NCBI RefSeq assembly: GCF_016859285.1
Contig: NC_053407.1
Location: 18,844,699 to 18,908,698, forward strand
Direction: 5' to 3'
Length of the DNA: 64,000 nucleotides
DNA from: Xiphias gladius
Lineage: Eukaryota; Chordata; Actinopteri; Istiophoriformes; Xiphiidae
In this document: positions 47,231 through 56,174 of the stretch, piece after piece
Numbering within the stretch: position 1 is the stretch's first letter
Layout of the letters: each line of letters starts with the position of its first letter
The notes under the pieces: generated by a model
What the model saw: only the letters and a program-made list of their open reading frames with translations
Databases searched by the model: none
What the model was told of the DNA's origin: nothing
Made by a program: the position numbers and the translations under genes

Positions 47231-50200
47231 GCATGCGCGCATCATCTAATCATCTAATTATCTAATTGTTTATTGTATTGAAATATGCACTTTATCAGGT
47301 CCGTCTGTACAATTTAATGCAATCCAATACAACCGATCTGCCAAAAATTCTGCATTTAGGAAGTTTACAATATTCAGTTTTTGTTGATTCTGTCAGAGAG
47401 GTGTTGATTCAACTAATATGATTATTATCAAGGTCGTACTTAGTGGTGGTGTTGTATCCCCCCCCCTCATGTTTGTAGTTGAGGTGGGCAAAAAATTACA
47501 GACACCTGTCAGGTTAATGCAGTCCACTTCAACACCACTGCAAACTACAACGTCAATAATAAACATATCGTTGAATCAACACCTCTCTGCCAGTATCAAC
47601 AAAAACTGTAAATTGTAAACTTCCTAAATGCAGAATTTTTGGCTGAGCTGTTGTATTGGATTGCACTGGATTTACAGGTGTACCTAATAAAGTGGCTACT
47701 GAATTGTGGAGGAATATTTTTTTATAGACTACAAGATTAATTAATTAGTCAATCCTTTGAGGACACATACTAAAGGACAGAAGTTGGAAACTCATATGCA
47801 GTATGTATCTGAAATGTATAGATCGGTTGCCTTTTATCATTTCCATTAACTTTAATTGGAGTCAAAACACTCATACCACAGCTCAGCACCTGGCAGGTTG
47901 TATTTTGTTACCTCCTGTACAAGGTCAGATAGTCAGTCGGGTGTATGTCGAATCTCCTTATATAGAAAATATATTTCCAGTGCGTAACGGTGAGCAGTTG
48001 TACATTTAACTCTCTTTCAGTGTCTGCAGGAGCCGTTCGTTCGCTCTCTGTCGTCCTATCATTTCCACAGCGCTTCCAGCCCCTTCGACCGCCGAATCAC
48101 CAGCCTGGAGTGGCATCCCACCCACCGCACCACTCTGGCTGTGGGGTCCAAGGGTGGAGACATTTATCTGTGGGACTTTGAGGTCCCCACAAATAAAACT
48201 TTTATTCAGGGGGTGAGTTCCTGTATGGTGGTGGTGTTTGTTTTACCTGATACTTGAATGATCCAAAGTGTGAGGTGTTCAACAAGTTAAATTTTTTTTA
48301 AATTTTTTTATTTTTTCTATTTATTTATTTTTTAATGTTGCTTTATCCAACACTTGAGGAAACAATTACATTTTGAGTCTGTAGTTAATTTGAGAACTGT
48401 GCAATTTAGATTTATGTGACTTCAAACTCTCATTGGTTTTCTGCTCAGATGGGGGCTGGAGACTCAATTACAGACATGAAGTTTAACCAGTTAAATCCGA
48501 GTCAGCTGTTCACCTCGTCTATTGGGGGTATGACAGCACTTCGAGATTTCAATGGGACAACTCTAACAGTGTTTGCCAACACAGACACACTGAAGTAAGA
48601 CTGAATAAAATAAAAATTCAAAAAAGGTTTTAGGTTTTCGGCCTGATCAGTCTGGCATCAGTCTTCTTTTCAGGTGGCCCCTATTGTTTTAATGCTACAC
48701 GTGTGTGGTGTATGTAGGGTGTGGCTAATAACTGCCCTGTGATCGGCCTGCATTTGTGTTTGTGTGCAACAGAATGGTGCGGGAGACTTCATTGGAGGGA
48801 TGAAGTTTTGCCCCATGGACGTTTCAAGAGTCTATGTGGCCTCTGGCGAGGGCACACTGACCATGCAGAGCTTTGAGGGCCGCACACCCACCATACTGTC
48901 CAGAACCCAAGACTGTGGCCATGATCACCACAATGTTTGGTGAGAAAACTGCAGAGAGGACTGATGCTCAGCAAAGAGAGATGATTTGATCTTTTTATTA
49001 ATTTGATGCCAGCATTTAACGCTGCTGTCCAATAAAAATCACGCTTTTCCAAAATGTCAACGCATTTCTTATCTTATTGTATTATCCTACTATTAGTTTA
49101 AAAAAAATATTTAACCAAAAAAGAAAAAATCCAGATTTTTAGATGTTCGATCAGGAAATTTTCCTCTTTTGTATCATCAGTTTTACATTCATTTTTTCTT
49201 TGTCGTATCCAGTGAATTCACTATGTTCCTTGTTGCCTTACACAGTTATTGGTACTGCTGTGTGGATGTGTCTGTGAGCCGACAGATGCTTGTGACAGGA
49301 GACAATATGGGACAGCTCTTACTCCTGGGCTTGGATGGACAAAAGGTGTGTGTTTACTCCTCAATGAAGTAGCTAATTCAAGTGCAAAGAGAGTAATCTT
49401 CTGTCTGTATTTTAGTGAGGCAACAGCAGCCTCCTATTGTCTTTTGAGGCATATTATTCATATTACTCATACAAACCAGAACATATTTTAATAAAAACAA
49501 GAATAATGGGTATTATATTTGTTCAGAGCCTTGTTTTCCATTTCAACATTGTAGATTTTCAGTAACAAGCTGCACAAAGCCAAAGTGACCCATGCAGAGT
49601 TCAACTCCCGATGTGATTGGTTGTTGGCGACGGCCTCAGTTGACCACACGGTGAAGCTTTGGGACCTGAGGAACATAAAAGACAAGAAGAGCTTCCTGCA
49701 TGAAATGCCTCACGAGAGAGCTGTCAACTCAGGTAACACTCTCTTTTAGAAATGAATTTTTCTTACTAATGTCGATTTAAAGTTTAGTCTTTAAGTCTTT
49801 CAGTCTTTGCAGCATACACTGTTTTTCAGAAATTCAGCAGTTTACAAGCATTAAGACATTTGTGCAATATAAACTATTTAAATATAAACTCTATGTAGTT
49901 TAACATCCTGAGTTTTGAAGGGACCTCTAATAATGTCATTTTTGGTAGAAGATGCAAGTGATTTCTTTGTTGTCCCATTTAGTCCAAGTCTGAACTTAGT
50001 CTGTCTTCTGAATGAGTTTATGAAGAGATTAGTTTGAAAAAACCTAAAAGACCTTTACGGCCACGATTTGTCTTACAATTGCTACGGCCACTGGTCGTAA
50101 AGAGAGAATTTTGGCAAAACTGTTACTGTCGTCTCCTCACAGCCTTCTTCAACCCGCTGGACTGCTCCAAGTTGCTCACAACAGATCAGTACGACCAGAT

Positions 50201-51773
50201 CCGCGTCTACTCGTCCCCTGATTGGTCGAAGCCTCAACATATCATTCAACATCCACACAGACAGTTTCAGCATCTCACACCCATTAAGGTTGGTTTCTTC
50301 TCCAGGTGTGTGTGTGTGTGTGTGTGTGTCCTCTTGTAACTTCTGCAGGAATTAATGACTTCAATCAACCCGATGGAGAGAAAAACATAACTAACAAATA
50401 ACCTTTTATTTGCGCATGCGATCGAAGCACATGCACAAACAGCATGTGAATAAGACACAGACATCATTACATATGTCCACGGTTAAAAGTTTAAATCCTG
50501 GGTTGCGCTGTGGATAGTTTTGATGTTGACATTGTTGTTGCAGACAAGGCACATAATAGACTTTTTTTTTTTTTTTTTAATGGAATGAGCAGCATTCATG
50601 TAAAGGATATCTCCGTAGTCAAGCGTGGAGAGGATTGTCGCGTCAAGAAAAACATGCTTTACTCTGATACAACATCCTTTTTTATCTTTACAGCCATCTA
50701 ACAAAATTTCAACCTGTTTCCAAGACTGAAAAGCCTTTTAGCCCATGAGCTGTAAAAATGGAAGAAAAGATATTCAGTGAAATTACTGGTTCTTTTGAAT
50801 GAAACACATTTCGTCATATCTGCATTCAGTACAAGTTTGAGAGAGGGCGGAGATGTCTTAAGAAAGTCAAATTGTAATCTAGTCATGTCTTGACGGGAAC
50901 AGCCAAAGGAATATGCTGCTGTGCCATTCGTCTCCAAACGGGTATAAGAAACATTTGGAGAAATGATATTATTATTCGTGTAATTTATAGATAATACTGG
51001 ACCAGGTGGTATTCGAAGAGACGTGCCGGGGGGGAAGCAATATCTTATCATTTGTATGTGCTTGATCAATTTTGTAGTATACCATTTGTGACAATATAAT
51101 ACTGTTATTGTTTTGTAGGCCACATGGCACCCGGTATATGACCTGATTGTTGCTGGCCGCTACCCTGATGAACGTGTTTGCTCCGGCGATCAGAGGACCA
51201 TCGACATCTTTGATTCCAACACAGCAGAGCTCGTGTGTCAGCTGCACGATCCCACTGCTTCGGGGATCAAATCTGTGAGCATCCTTTTAAAAACACAAGA
51301 AAAAATGTAAAGACGCTAAAACTGAAGTTATTACACCTGGAATTCTGTATTTTCAGATCAACAAATTCAATCCGATGGGTGATGTGATTGGATCCGGCAT
51401 GGGTGAGTTTTTCAGAAGCACATTATCGATAGATGTGTTGTTCTGATGACTTGCTTTAAATCAGCTCTGTGAGAAAATGTAAAATTGTCTCACCAAAGCC
51501 GCATCACGTTCACTCACAGGTGTGACTGTGCTAGTCTGGGACAGGAACGAGTCATTGATCAGCGATCGGCAGACAGTGCATGAGGACAGCCCGACCTCGG
51601 TGGACAGTCTAAGAGGGCGGAGGAGTCAGCAGCGCTCCAGTAGGGACCGGAGGCGTCCCGCTGTGGATGCAAAGCTCAAGAAGAAACTGGCTTCTCTGGA
51701 AGAATCTGAGACCAAAACCAAGACCAAGACTGACTGTACAAAACAAAAACAAGTGCAGATGAGGAAGAAGTGA
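46660..51773 (+). CDS. ddb2: DNA damage-binding protein 2 (DDB2/XPE), with alternative exon 5
   Basis: WD40 propeller that recognises UV photoproducts in chromatin and recruits the DDB1-CUL4-RBX1 ubiquitin ligase, starting global-genome nucleotide excision repair. Coding exons: 46660-46792, 46892-47001, 48021-48212, then 5a 48449-48594 or 5b 48773-48939, then 49246-49345, 49555-49732, 50143-50288, 51119-51274, 51357-51402, 51520-51773. Phases agree throughout; the product is 486 residues with 5a or 493 with 5b (zebrafish about 496, human 427). Visible: basic N-terminus; the helical segment before the propeller ([12 protein letters not shown]); FDRR and SKGGD (counterparts of human R112 and K132 at the DNA face); the lesion-wedge motif FQH at about residues 328-330 within [15 protein letters not shown] in exon 7 (the human R273 region, DDB1 docking). 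The start is set by the acceptor at 46,650 and the first ATG after it. The C-terminus carries a basic extension after the last WD strand (VLVWDRN), absent from human. Confidence 0.96.
47160..47238. repeat. (GT)n microsatellite in ddb2 intron
   Basis: A long, almost pure GT run about 160 bp after the donor of coding exon 2. Confidence 0.95.
47287..47705. mobile_element. Foldback (palindromic) MITE in ddb2 intron
   Basis: The left arm (47,287-47,440) and right arm (47,535-47,705) are near-perfect inverted repeats: aaaaattctgcatttaggaa at left pairs with ttcctaaatgcagaattttt at right, and gagaggtgttgattcaac with gttgaatcaacacctctc. Outer ends read cactttatcagg and cctaataaagtgg. No coding capacity. 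A longer, more diverged relative with the same ends lies at 55,285-56,128. Confidence 0.8.
48449..48594 (+). CDS. ddb2: ddb2 exon 5a (canonical version of the duplicated exon)
   Basis: 146 nt, phase 0 to phase 2, acceptor CTGCTCAG, donor GTAAGA. Starts [12 protein letters not shown] and ends FANTDTL plus a split Asn codon. It aligns with human IGAGGSITGLKFNPLN and with zebrafish MGAGDAITGMKFNQFN, so it is the standard form of propeller blade 2. Confidence 0.93.
48773..48939 (+). CDS. ddb2: ddb2 exon 5b, candidate mutually exclusive duplicate of exon 5a
   Basis: 167 nt, acceptor GTGTGCAACAG, donor GTGAGA, phase 0 to phase 2, exactly like 5a. It starts [12 protein letters not shown], continues [17 protein letters not shown] and ends [12 protein letters not shown] plus a split Cys codon completed by the same downstream exon (YWYCCVDVS). 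There is no stop in frame, and about a third of residues match 5a over the alignable 37 positions. Joining 5a to 5b shifts the frame and meets a TGA ten codons later; omitting both also breaks the frame. Real use in mRNA is inferred; the intact frame and splice signals argue against a dead copy. Confidence 0.75.
50305..50328. repeat. (GT)n microsatellite next to a ddb2 donor site
   Basis: Pure GT run beginning about 17 nt after the donor of the exon ending at 50,288. Confidence 0.9.
50480..50960 (-). mobile_element. LINE reverse-transcriptase fragment, decayed, in ddb2 intron
   Basis: On the minus strand [16 protein letters not shown] (about 50,790-50,850) matches the LINE reverse-transcriptase segment '[15 protein letters not shown]'. 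Downstream, in another frame, [17 protein letters not shown] (about 50,590-50,640) matches 'LPILDYGDIVYMNA' near the end of the same domain. Frame changes and stops show it is dead. Probably an L2- or Rex1-like LINE, antisense to ddb2. Confidence 0.65.
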
Positions 51774-51927
51774 ACTGTAAAAATCCAGGTCTTAAAAAAT
51801 CCATGCATACATTTCTTTGTTTACTGTTTGTTGTGTCTCTTACTGCAGGAATCGTTTGAATGTGTAACAATGTTTAAGATATTCTTTTATAAACCATTTT
51901 AAAACTGGCACTCTTGTATGTTCACAC

Positions 51928-52427
51928 TAGGGCTGCCCCCGACCAAAGATTTTCCTAGTCAACTGGTCGCTGTTAGTTAAAGCCATTAATCGACTAGTCC
52001 TCGCACCTTTATGATACTAATTTAATAATTTAGATATATATTTTTGGGGGGCATGAGAAAATGGTTGGAGTTCCAGGCCTGAGAAAGAATGTTGTAAGTA
52101 ACATTGTTAACACTGTGCTGCATTACAGAGAAATACAAAACTAATAATAATGAGCCTTTAAAATATAACTTTTAGGCGAGTTTTTGCCTGCAGAGTTTGT
52201 ATCTCAGCCTCTTGGGGTCGTGCTTAACCATCTCGAAATGATCCCACACTGTAGATTTCCTGCCAGACGAATGTAATTACTGGCTAATAACAGCAGGGAC
52301 CAGCCATGTAAACAGTGTCTGTCTGTGACTTACTGAGTGTCGCCACTTCCCGTGGAGTTTAATTTTTCCTTTTGCTTTCGACCAACCGACCAGTTGCAAC
52401 TTGGTTGGCTATTAGGTGGCAGCCCTA
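51928..52427. mobile_element. 500-bp nonautonomous hAT element in the ddb2 3' UTR
   Basis: The ends are the 10-bp inverted repeat TAGGGCTGCC / GGCAGCCCTA, flanked by 8-bp sequences GTTCACAC (51,920-51,927) and GTTAACAC (52,428-52,435) that differ at one base. An 8-bp target duplication is the hallmark of hAT transposons. Subterminal sequence cgaccaaag / cttt...cgaccaacc is also complementary. It has no open frame. It sits between the ddb2 stop and its polyadenylation signal, so it is probably transcribed as 3' UTR. Confidence 0.85.
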
Positions 52428-52458
52428 GTTAACACAGAAGTTTTTTCTACTGTATGAC

Positions 52459-52464
52459 AATAAA
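52459..52464 (+). terminator. ddb2: ddb2 polyadenylation signal AATAAA
   Basis: AATAAA 686 nt after the ddb2 stop codon, just beyond the hAT insertion. It faces the minus-strand signal of the neighbouring gene about 110 bp away. Confidence 0.6.
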
Positions 52465-52567
52465 ATGTTCATGTTTTCTTAATGATCGAGTCCTTCATTT
52501 ACAAATTTTTTGACCACATACTGAATAAGTTATGAATACACATTCCAGTAAGATTTAAGGCAAGTGA

Positions 52568-52573
52568 TTTATT
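52568..52573 (-). terminator. FAM180 gene polyadenylation signal AATAAA
   Basis: The minus strand reads AATAAA 40 nt after the stop codon of the FAM180-type gene. The two convergent transcripts nearly touch or overlap. Confidence 0.55.
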
Positions 52574-52612
52574 GCATGCTCTTTAATTTCATACAGACTG
52601 GCAATCGGTGTA

Positions 52613-53386
52613 TTAAGCATAACTGAAGAGATAATTTCCACGTAGTTGGTGGACCGTAACATTCGCCAGCTGGAGGAGCACTCCACCCCAGGCCTCCTGT
52701 TCCTCTTTTCTCTCCTGATGCCCGGCCTGGTGGGCAGAGTAAACCATGCTCAGGACAAGACTTTCAAACTGTGTCTGAGTCAGCGGCCTCTTCCTCTGCT
52801 CCTCCAATGTGGTCAGCATCTGTACCATTGAGCTCAGACTTCTGGGAATGTTGTCATTGATCTGAGACAGGAACGCTCGCCCCGCCCTCATCGAAGCCAT
52901 CTCCTTATCAAGCAGGACGATGTTGTTGTCCTGGTCGATCTCTACCCCGCCCAGCAAAAACTGCACACAAGAAAGAAAAAGAAAAATCCATCAATTACTA
53001 AAGTAAAACATTGCAAGATGTTTAATTTATCTGCACGTAGACTTGTAGAAAGTACCTCAAACATCCGGTCTGCATCAATCATTTGAGAAGTTGGACCTTG
53101 GCCTGCAGCCACATCTAAAGTAGAAAAATACTGAAGTTTAACCGAGGCGTAAATGAAATAAGTTACTGCAGATAAACTGTCAGTGCTCCCGGACGCTAAA
53201 ACTAGAAATCTGTTTTGCTAGTTTTAATGCAAATTGCACAAAGCATGCAGTACCATTATGTAACAATGTTCAAAATTTCTGTCCACAGAACCGTTTGAAA
53301 ATCCTCAGTTTCTACTTACCCTGCAGCACTTGTTTAGACCAAAGCCACAAAAGGACCTGGAGGCCGATTTTAAGTTGTAATTTCAT
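52613..53386 (-). CDS. fam180b: FAM180 family secreted protein, probably FAM180B
   Basis: Three exons, 53386-53320, 53114-53056 and 52960-52613, with matching phases, give 157 residues plus stop. The N-terminus MKLQLKIGLQVLLWLW is a plausible signal peptide; a start two codons upstream (53,392) is also possible. The body matches FAM180A from memory: EFLLGGVEIDQDNNIVLLD resembles [20 protein letters not shown], followed by ASMRAGRAFLSQINDNIPRS and TQFESLVLSMVYSAHQA. The family's function is unknown. The B form is preferred because human FAM180B is near KBTBD4 on 11p11.2. The gene is tail-to-tail with ddb2 and divergent from kbtbd4. Confidence 0.85.
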
Positions 53387-53392
53387 GGTCAT

Positions 53393-54780
53393 TTTCTTCT
53401 TTATTATTACCGATAGATACGCCACCACATCCCTCTCACCTCTGCTTTCCCTCGCCCACTTTTGAGAGTCCAGGAAGAGGCAACTCAGAACGAATACCAT
53501 GCATTTTTCCATCTTGGAAAAATGCACCAAAAGCCAGTTGGCTGTGCTGCAGAGCCGACTGCAATATTTTTGAATACTGGTTCTTGCAAACCTTTGAGCT
53601 AGCAGGGCTAGAAGTCCACAGAGACAATGAACTTTGTCACCCCTTTATTGTGCAAAATTCAAACATTTAAGTCATCACTTGAATCATAAATTTCACCAGT
53701 ATATTCATATCAATCAATACAAAAACAAACAAAAACAAACATCCATGAAATCCATGAAATAACTAAAGTCAAATAAAGAAAAAGAGTTTAAGCCATTTTT
53801 GTCCTTCATACACTGAGAAGATTTTACAAGTAGATTTAGTTCTATTTGTTTATTCGGGGGGTATTTGTGACAATAAATAAATGTTAAATCAATATGATCT
53901 GATTATTTACCACATGATCAGTTTTTTTCTCCTTCATAAATACTCCAACTTTTATAGACACCACATTTAGTGGATGAATATTTAAGATTTTGAGATTTAT
54001 TTTGTCTTTGGCTGAGACAAATATATAAAACAACCCTAAAAACCTCACCCAGGTGGTGAACATTATATACAGTACATGCTGTAACAAAGGCGTTGTTTTT
54101 TTTTCCACAACATTACATGAAGTCACTAGTTATGTAGCTAATTAAGAAATGAGCTTTCTGTCTAAACTACATAACTGACTCCCAATTATATCTTGTGAAT
54201 TGAGTATCATACAGCATTATTTACATTTAGAAGAAGAGAAATTACCACATGCAAGGATCAGCTCTGTGCTTCAATGTCAGTTCTGAAGACTTGAAGACCA
54301 CTCATGGACTATCTCCCAGGAGAGTGTAAATTTATTGTCAAAGGGACTTTGTTTTTCTTGGGCTGGAAACGTTCAGAACAGAATAGTGGTATTGGACACA
54401 CTCACTTGGACTAATGCTGGGTCAAAGGTGACATGAACAATGGTAGATGGATATGAACTATGGGATGTATATGAAAAGAAATATGTGTTTTTGTTCTTGT
54501 CTGGACCGCTTTTGCATTGCTTTTGTTATTGATGTTGTTGTTGTCGTTCTAGGTTGTTTCTTTACTGTGTCTGTACGTTTTTTATTGATTATTTGTATAT
54601 TCATACATGTTGTAATTCTTCTTTCACCTTCCTAAAAAATAAAACTGCTTATGGGAAAAAAAAAATAAATGCAATATTTTATCATTTGTATCAAGTAAAT
54701 GAAGTAAATAGACACTTGTAGTATCACAACTCCACCACAGGGAGGCAGTAGCAGCAGTTGATTCCAGTGAGGCGAGTTTA
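53393..54780. other. Spacer between fam180b and kbtbd4
   Basis: AT-rich with no supported exon. The stretch 54,430-54,668 ends in AAATAAAACTGC followed by a short A-rich tail and may be the 3' end of a retroelement; this is weakly supported. Confidence 0.45.
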
Positions 54781-54836
54781 TTTACTTCCGGTGAAGAGTT
54801 CAGCTGGTCCTGAATGATAAAGTAGTGAAGATAAAG
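54781..54836 (+). promoter_or_regulatory. kbtbd4: kbtbd4 core promoter and non-coding exon 1
   Basis: ACTTCCGG at 54,784-54,791 is a strong ETS-factor site of the type found at housekeeping start sites. Just downstream, AAAG before GTAACG at 54,836/54,837 is a good donor, suggesting a short untranslated first exon spliced to an acceptor near 56,161. The transcription start itself is inferred. Confidence 0.5.
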
Positions 54837-55284
54837 GTAACGGCGCTTGTTATTGTGTATTTAAAAAAACAAAAAACAAAACACAGCTTTACGACTATTG
54901 TGACTAACGTGCAGTCCTAGTAAAAACTCTACCTCCACGTGTTTAATTTTCACACGAGAAGGAGCGTTAGCCAGTTAGTCGCTGTGGGTGCTAACGCTAG
55001 CTAGCTAATCACAATCACGTAAACACGACGTAGCACATACACAGTTGGTAAATGTGAACAGTCGTGTGGACGTGTGACTTATTTATACAGTATCCAGTTT
55101 ATCTATTGTCCATTGTATTAAAGTTCAATTAAATTCATGTTAAAGGGGACATCAAAAATCGTGCAGAGATCTCGATTCTGACTGTAAAAGCATCTCAGTC
55201 ACTACAATACAGTATGTATGAACCATCGATATCCGTTCATTTAATGGAGAGCTGTCTCTGTGTTCTTGTATTTTATTATGTTAT

Positions 55285-56128
55285 ACACTCAGTTGCCAGC
55301 TTGGAAGATAAGTCTAGCTAGAACTGATTGCAATAGACCTGCAATAAATCCTACATTCATTAAGGTTATAATGTTAAGTTTTTATTAAAACAGTTTCAGA
55401 CTGGTATTGATTCAACTTCATGGTGATTTTGGTGAGATGGTGAAAGGTTGCAGTTTGTGATTTTGTTAAATTATATTGCGTTTTACTGATCGATCTCTAA
55501 TACTTAGTCTCTCCTAGTTGATACAAATGGTGTGGACAAATGATTAGAAACACCTTTTAGTATAACGCAATATAATTTAACAGCACCACAAACGACAACC
55601 TCCCAACCCCCCATTAAGGTGTATCAACACCATAGCTAGGGGGATACATCAACAATGCCAATATTATCTTATTTTAGAAGTATGATTTTGGCATATCAGC
55701 TGATAAGTAACAAGAAATTGCAGTAGAAAAATGCCAAAAATGGTTTTACATAATTTAGAAACACCGTCATCATTACATAGTTTGCACATTAAAGACTACT
55801 GACAAACTTCTTTTTCAACTGTAGAATGCCTAATTCTGTACATATCGTTGTAACAAAATAAAAAACAAATCGTTATACAGGATTTTGTGTATCTTATTAT
55901 TTATTTAAAAAAAAAAGATTATTGGCCGATATATATAGTTATCAGATTTTTTTAAGTGTAACAACATCGACATCCATATCAGCCTCCAGTATCAGTCGGG
56001 CTAGAATCAGCACCTCTCTAGAAAAGTTTTGACAGCAACTGAACATTATAACCTTCATGAACAGGACTTTTGCATTAGAATACATTAGTGTTAGCTAGGT
56101 GTACCTAATAAACTGGCATCTGAGTGTA
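55285..56128. mobile_element. Diverged foldback transposon copy upstream of kbtbd4 coding exon
   Basis: The left end tacactcagttgccagc and right end ctggcatctgagtgta are inverted repeats. The right end also has aggtgtacctaataaactgg, matching the element at 47,287-47,705 (aggtgtacctaataaagtgg). The interior contains a further inverted pair, 55,465-55,482 and 55,564-55,581. The right terminus lies directly before the first possible ATG of kbtbd4 (56,130). Confidence 0.65.
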
Positions 56129-56174
56129 AATGGCTGACATGCTGTTTGGTGGCTTTGTCAGGAAAGCAGCAAAG

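Noticed and set aside
46886-47245. Minus-strand 119-codon frame overlapping ddb2 exon 2
   Set aside because: Starts inside the GT microsatellite (Thr-His repeat) and runs antisense to a real exon.
48594-48773. ddb2 exons 5a and 5b both included in one mRNA
   Set aside because: The join is AA|A ATG..., which shifts frame and stops after about ten codons, so it cannot encode full-length protein.
50698-51123. 141-codon minus-strand open frame read as a gene
   Set aside because: Part of it matches a LINE reverse transcriptase and the rest is intron DNA next to a ddb2 exon; it is not a host gene.
54430-54668. Processed pseudogene or small gene ending in AATAAA and A-rich tail
   Set aside because: The 62-codon frame has no known motif; a retroelement 3' end is more likely, but the evidence is too thin to assign.
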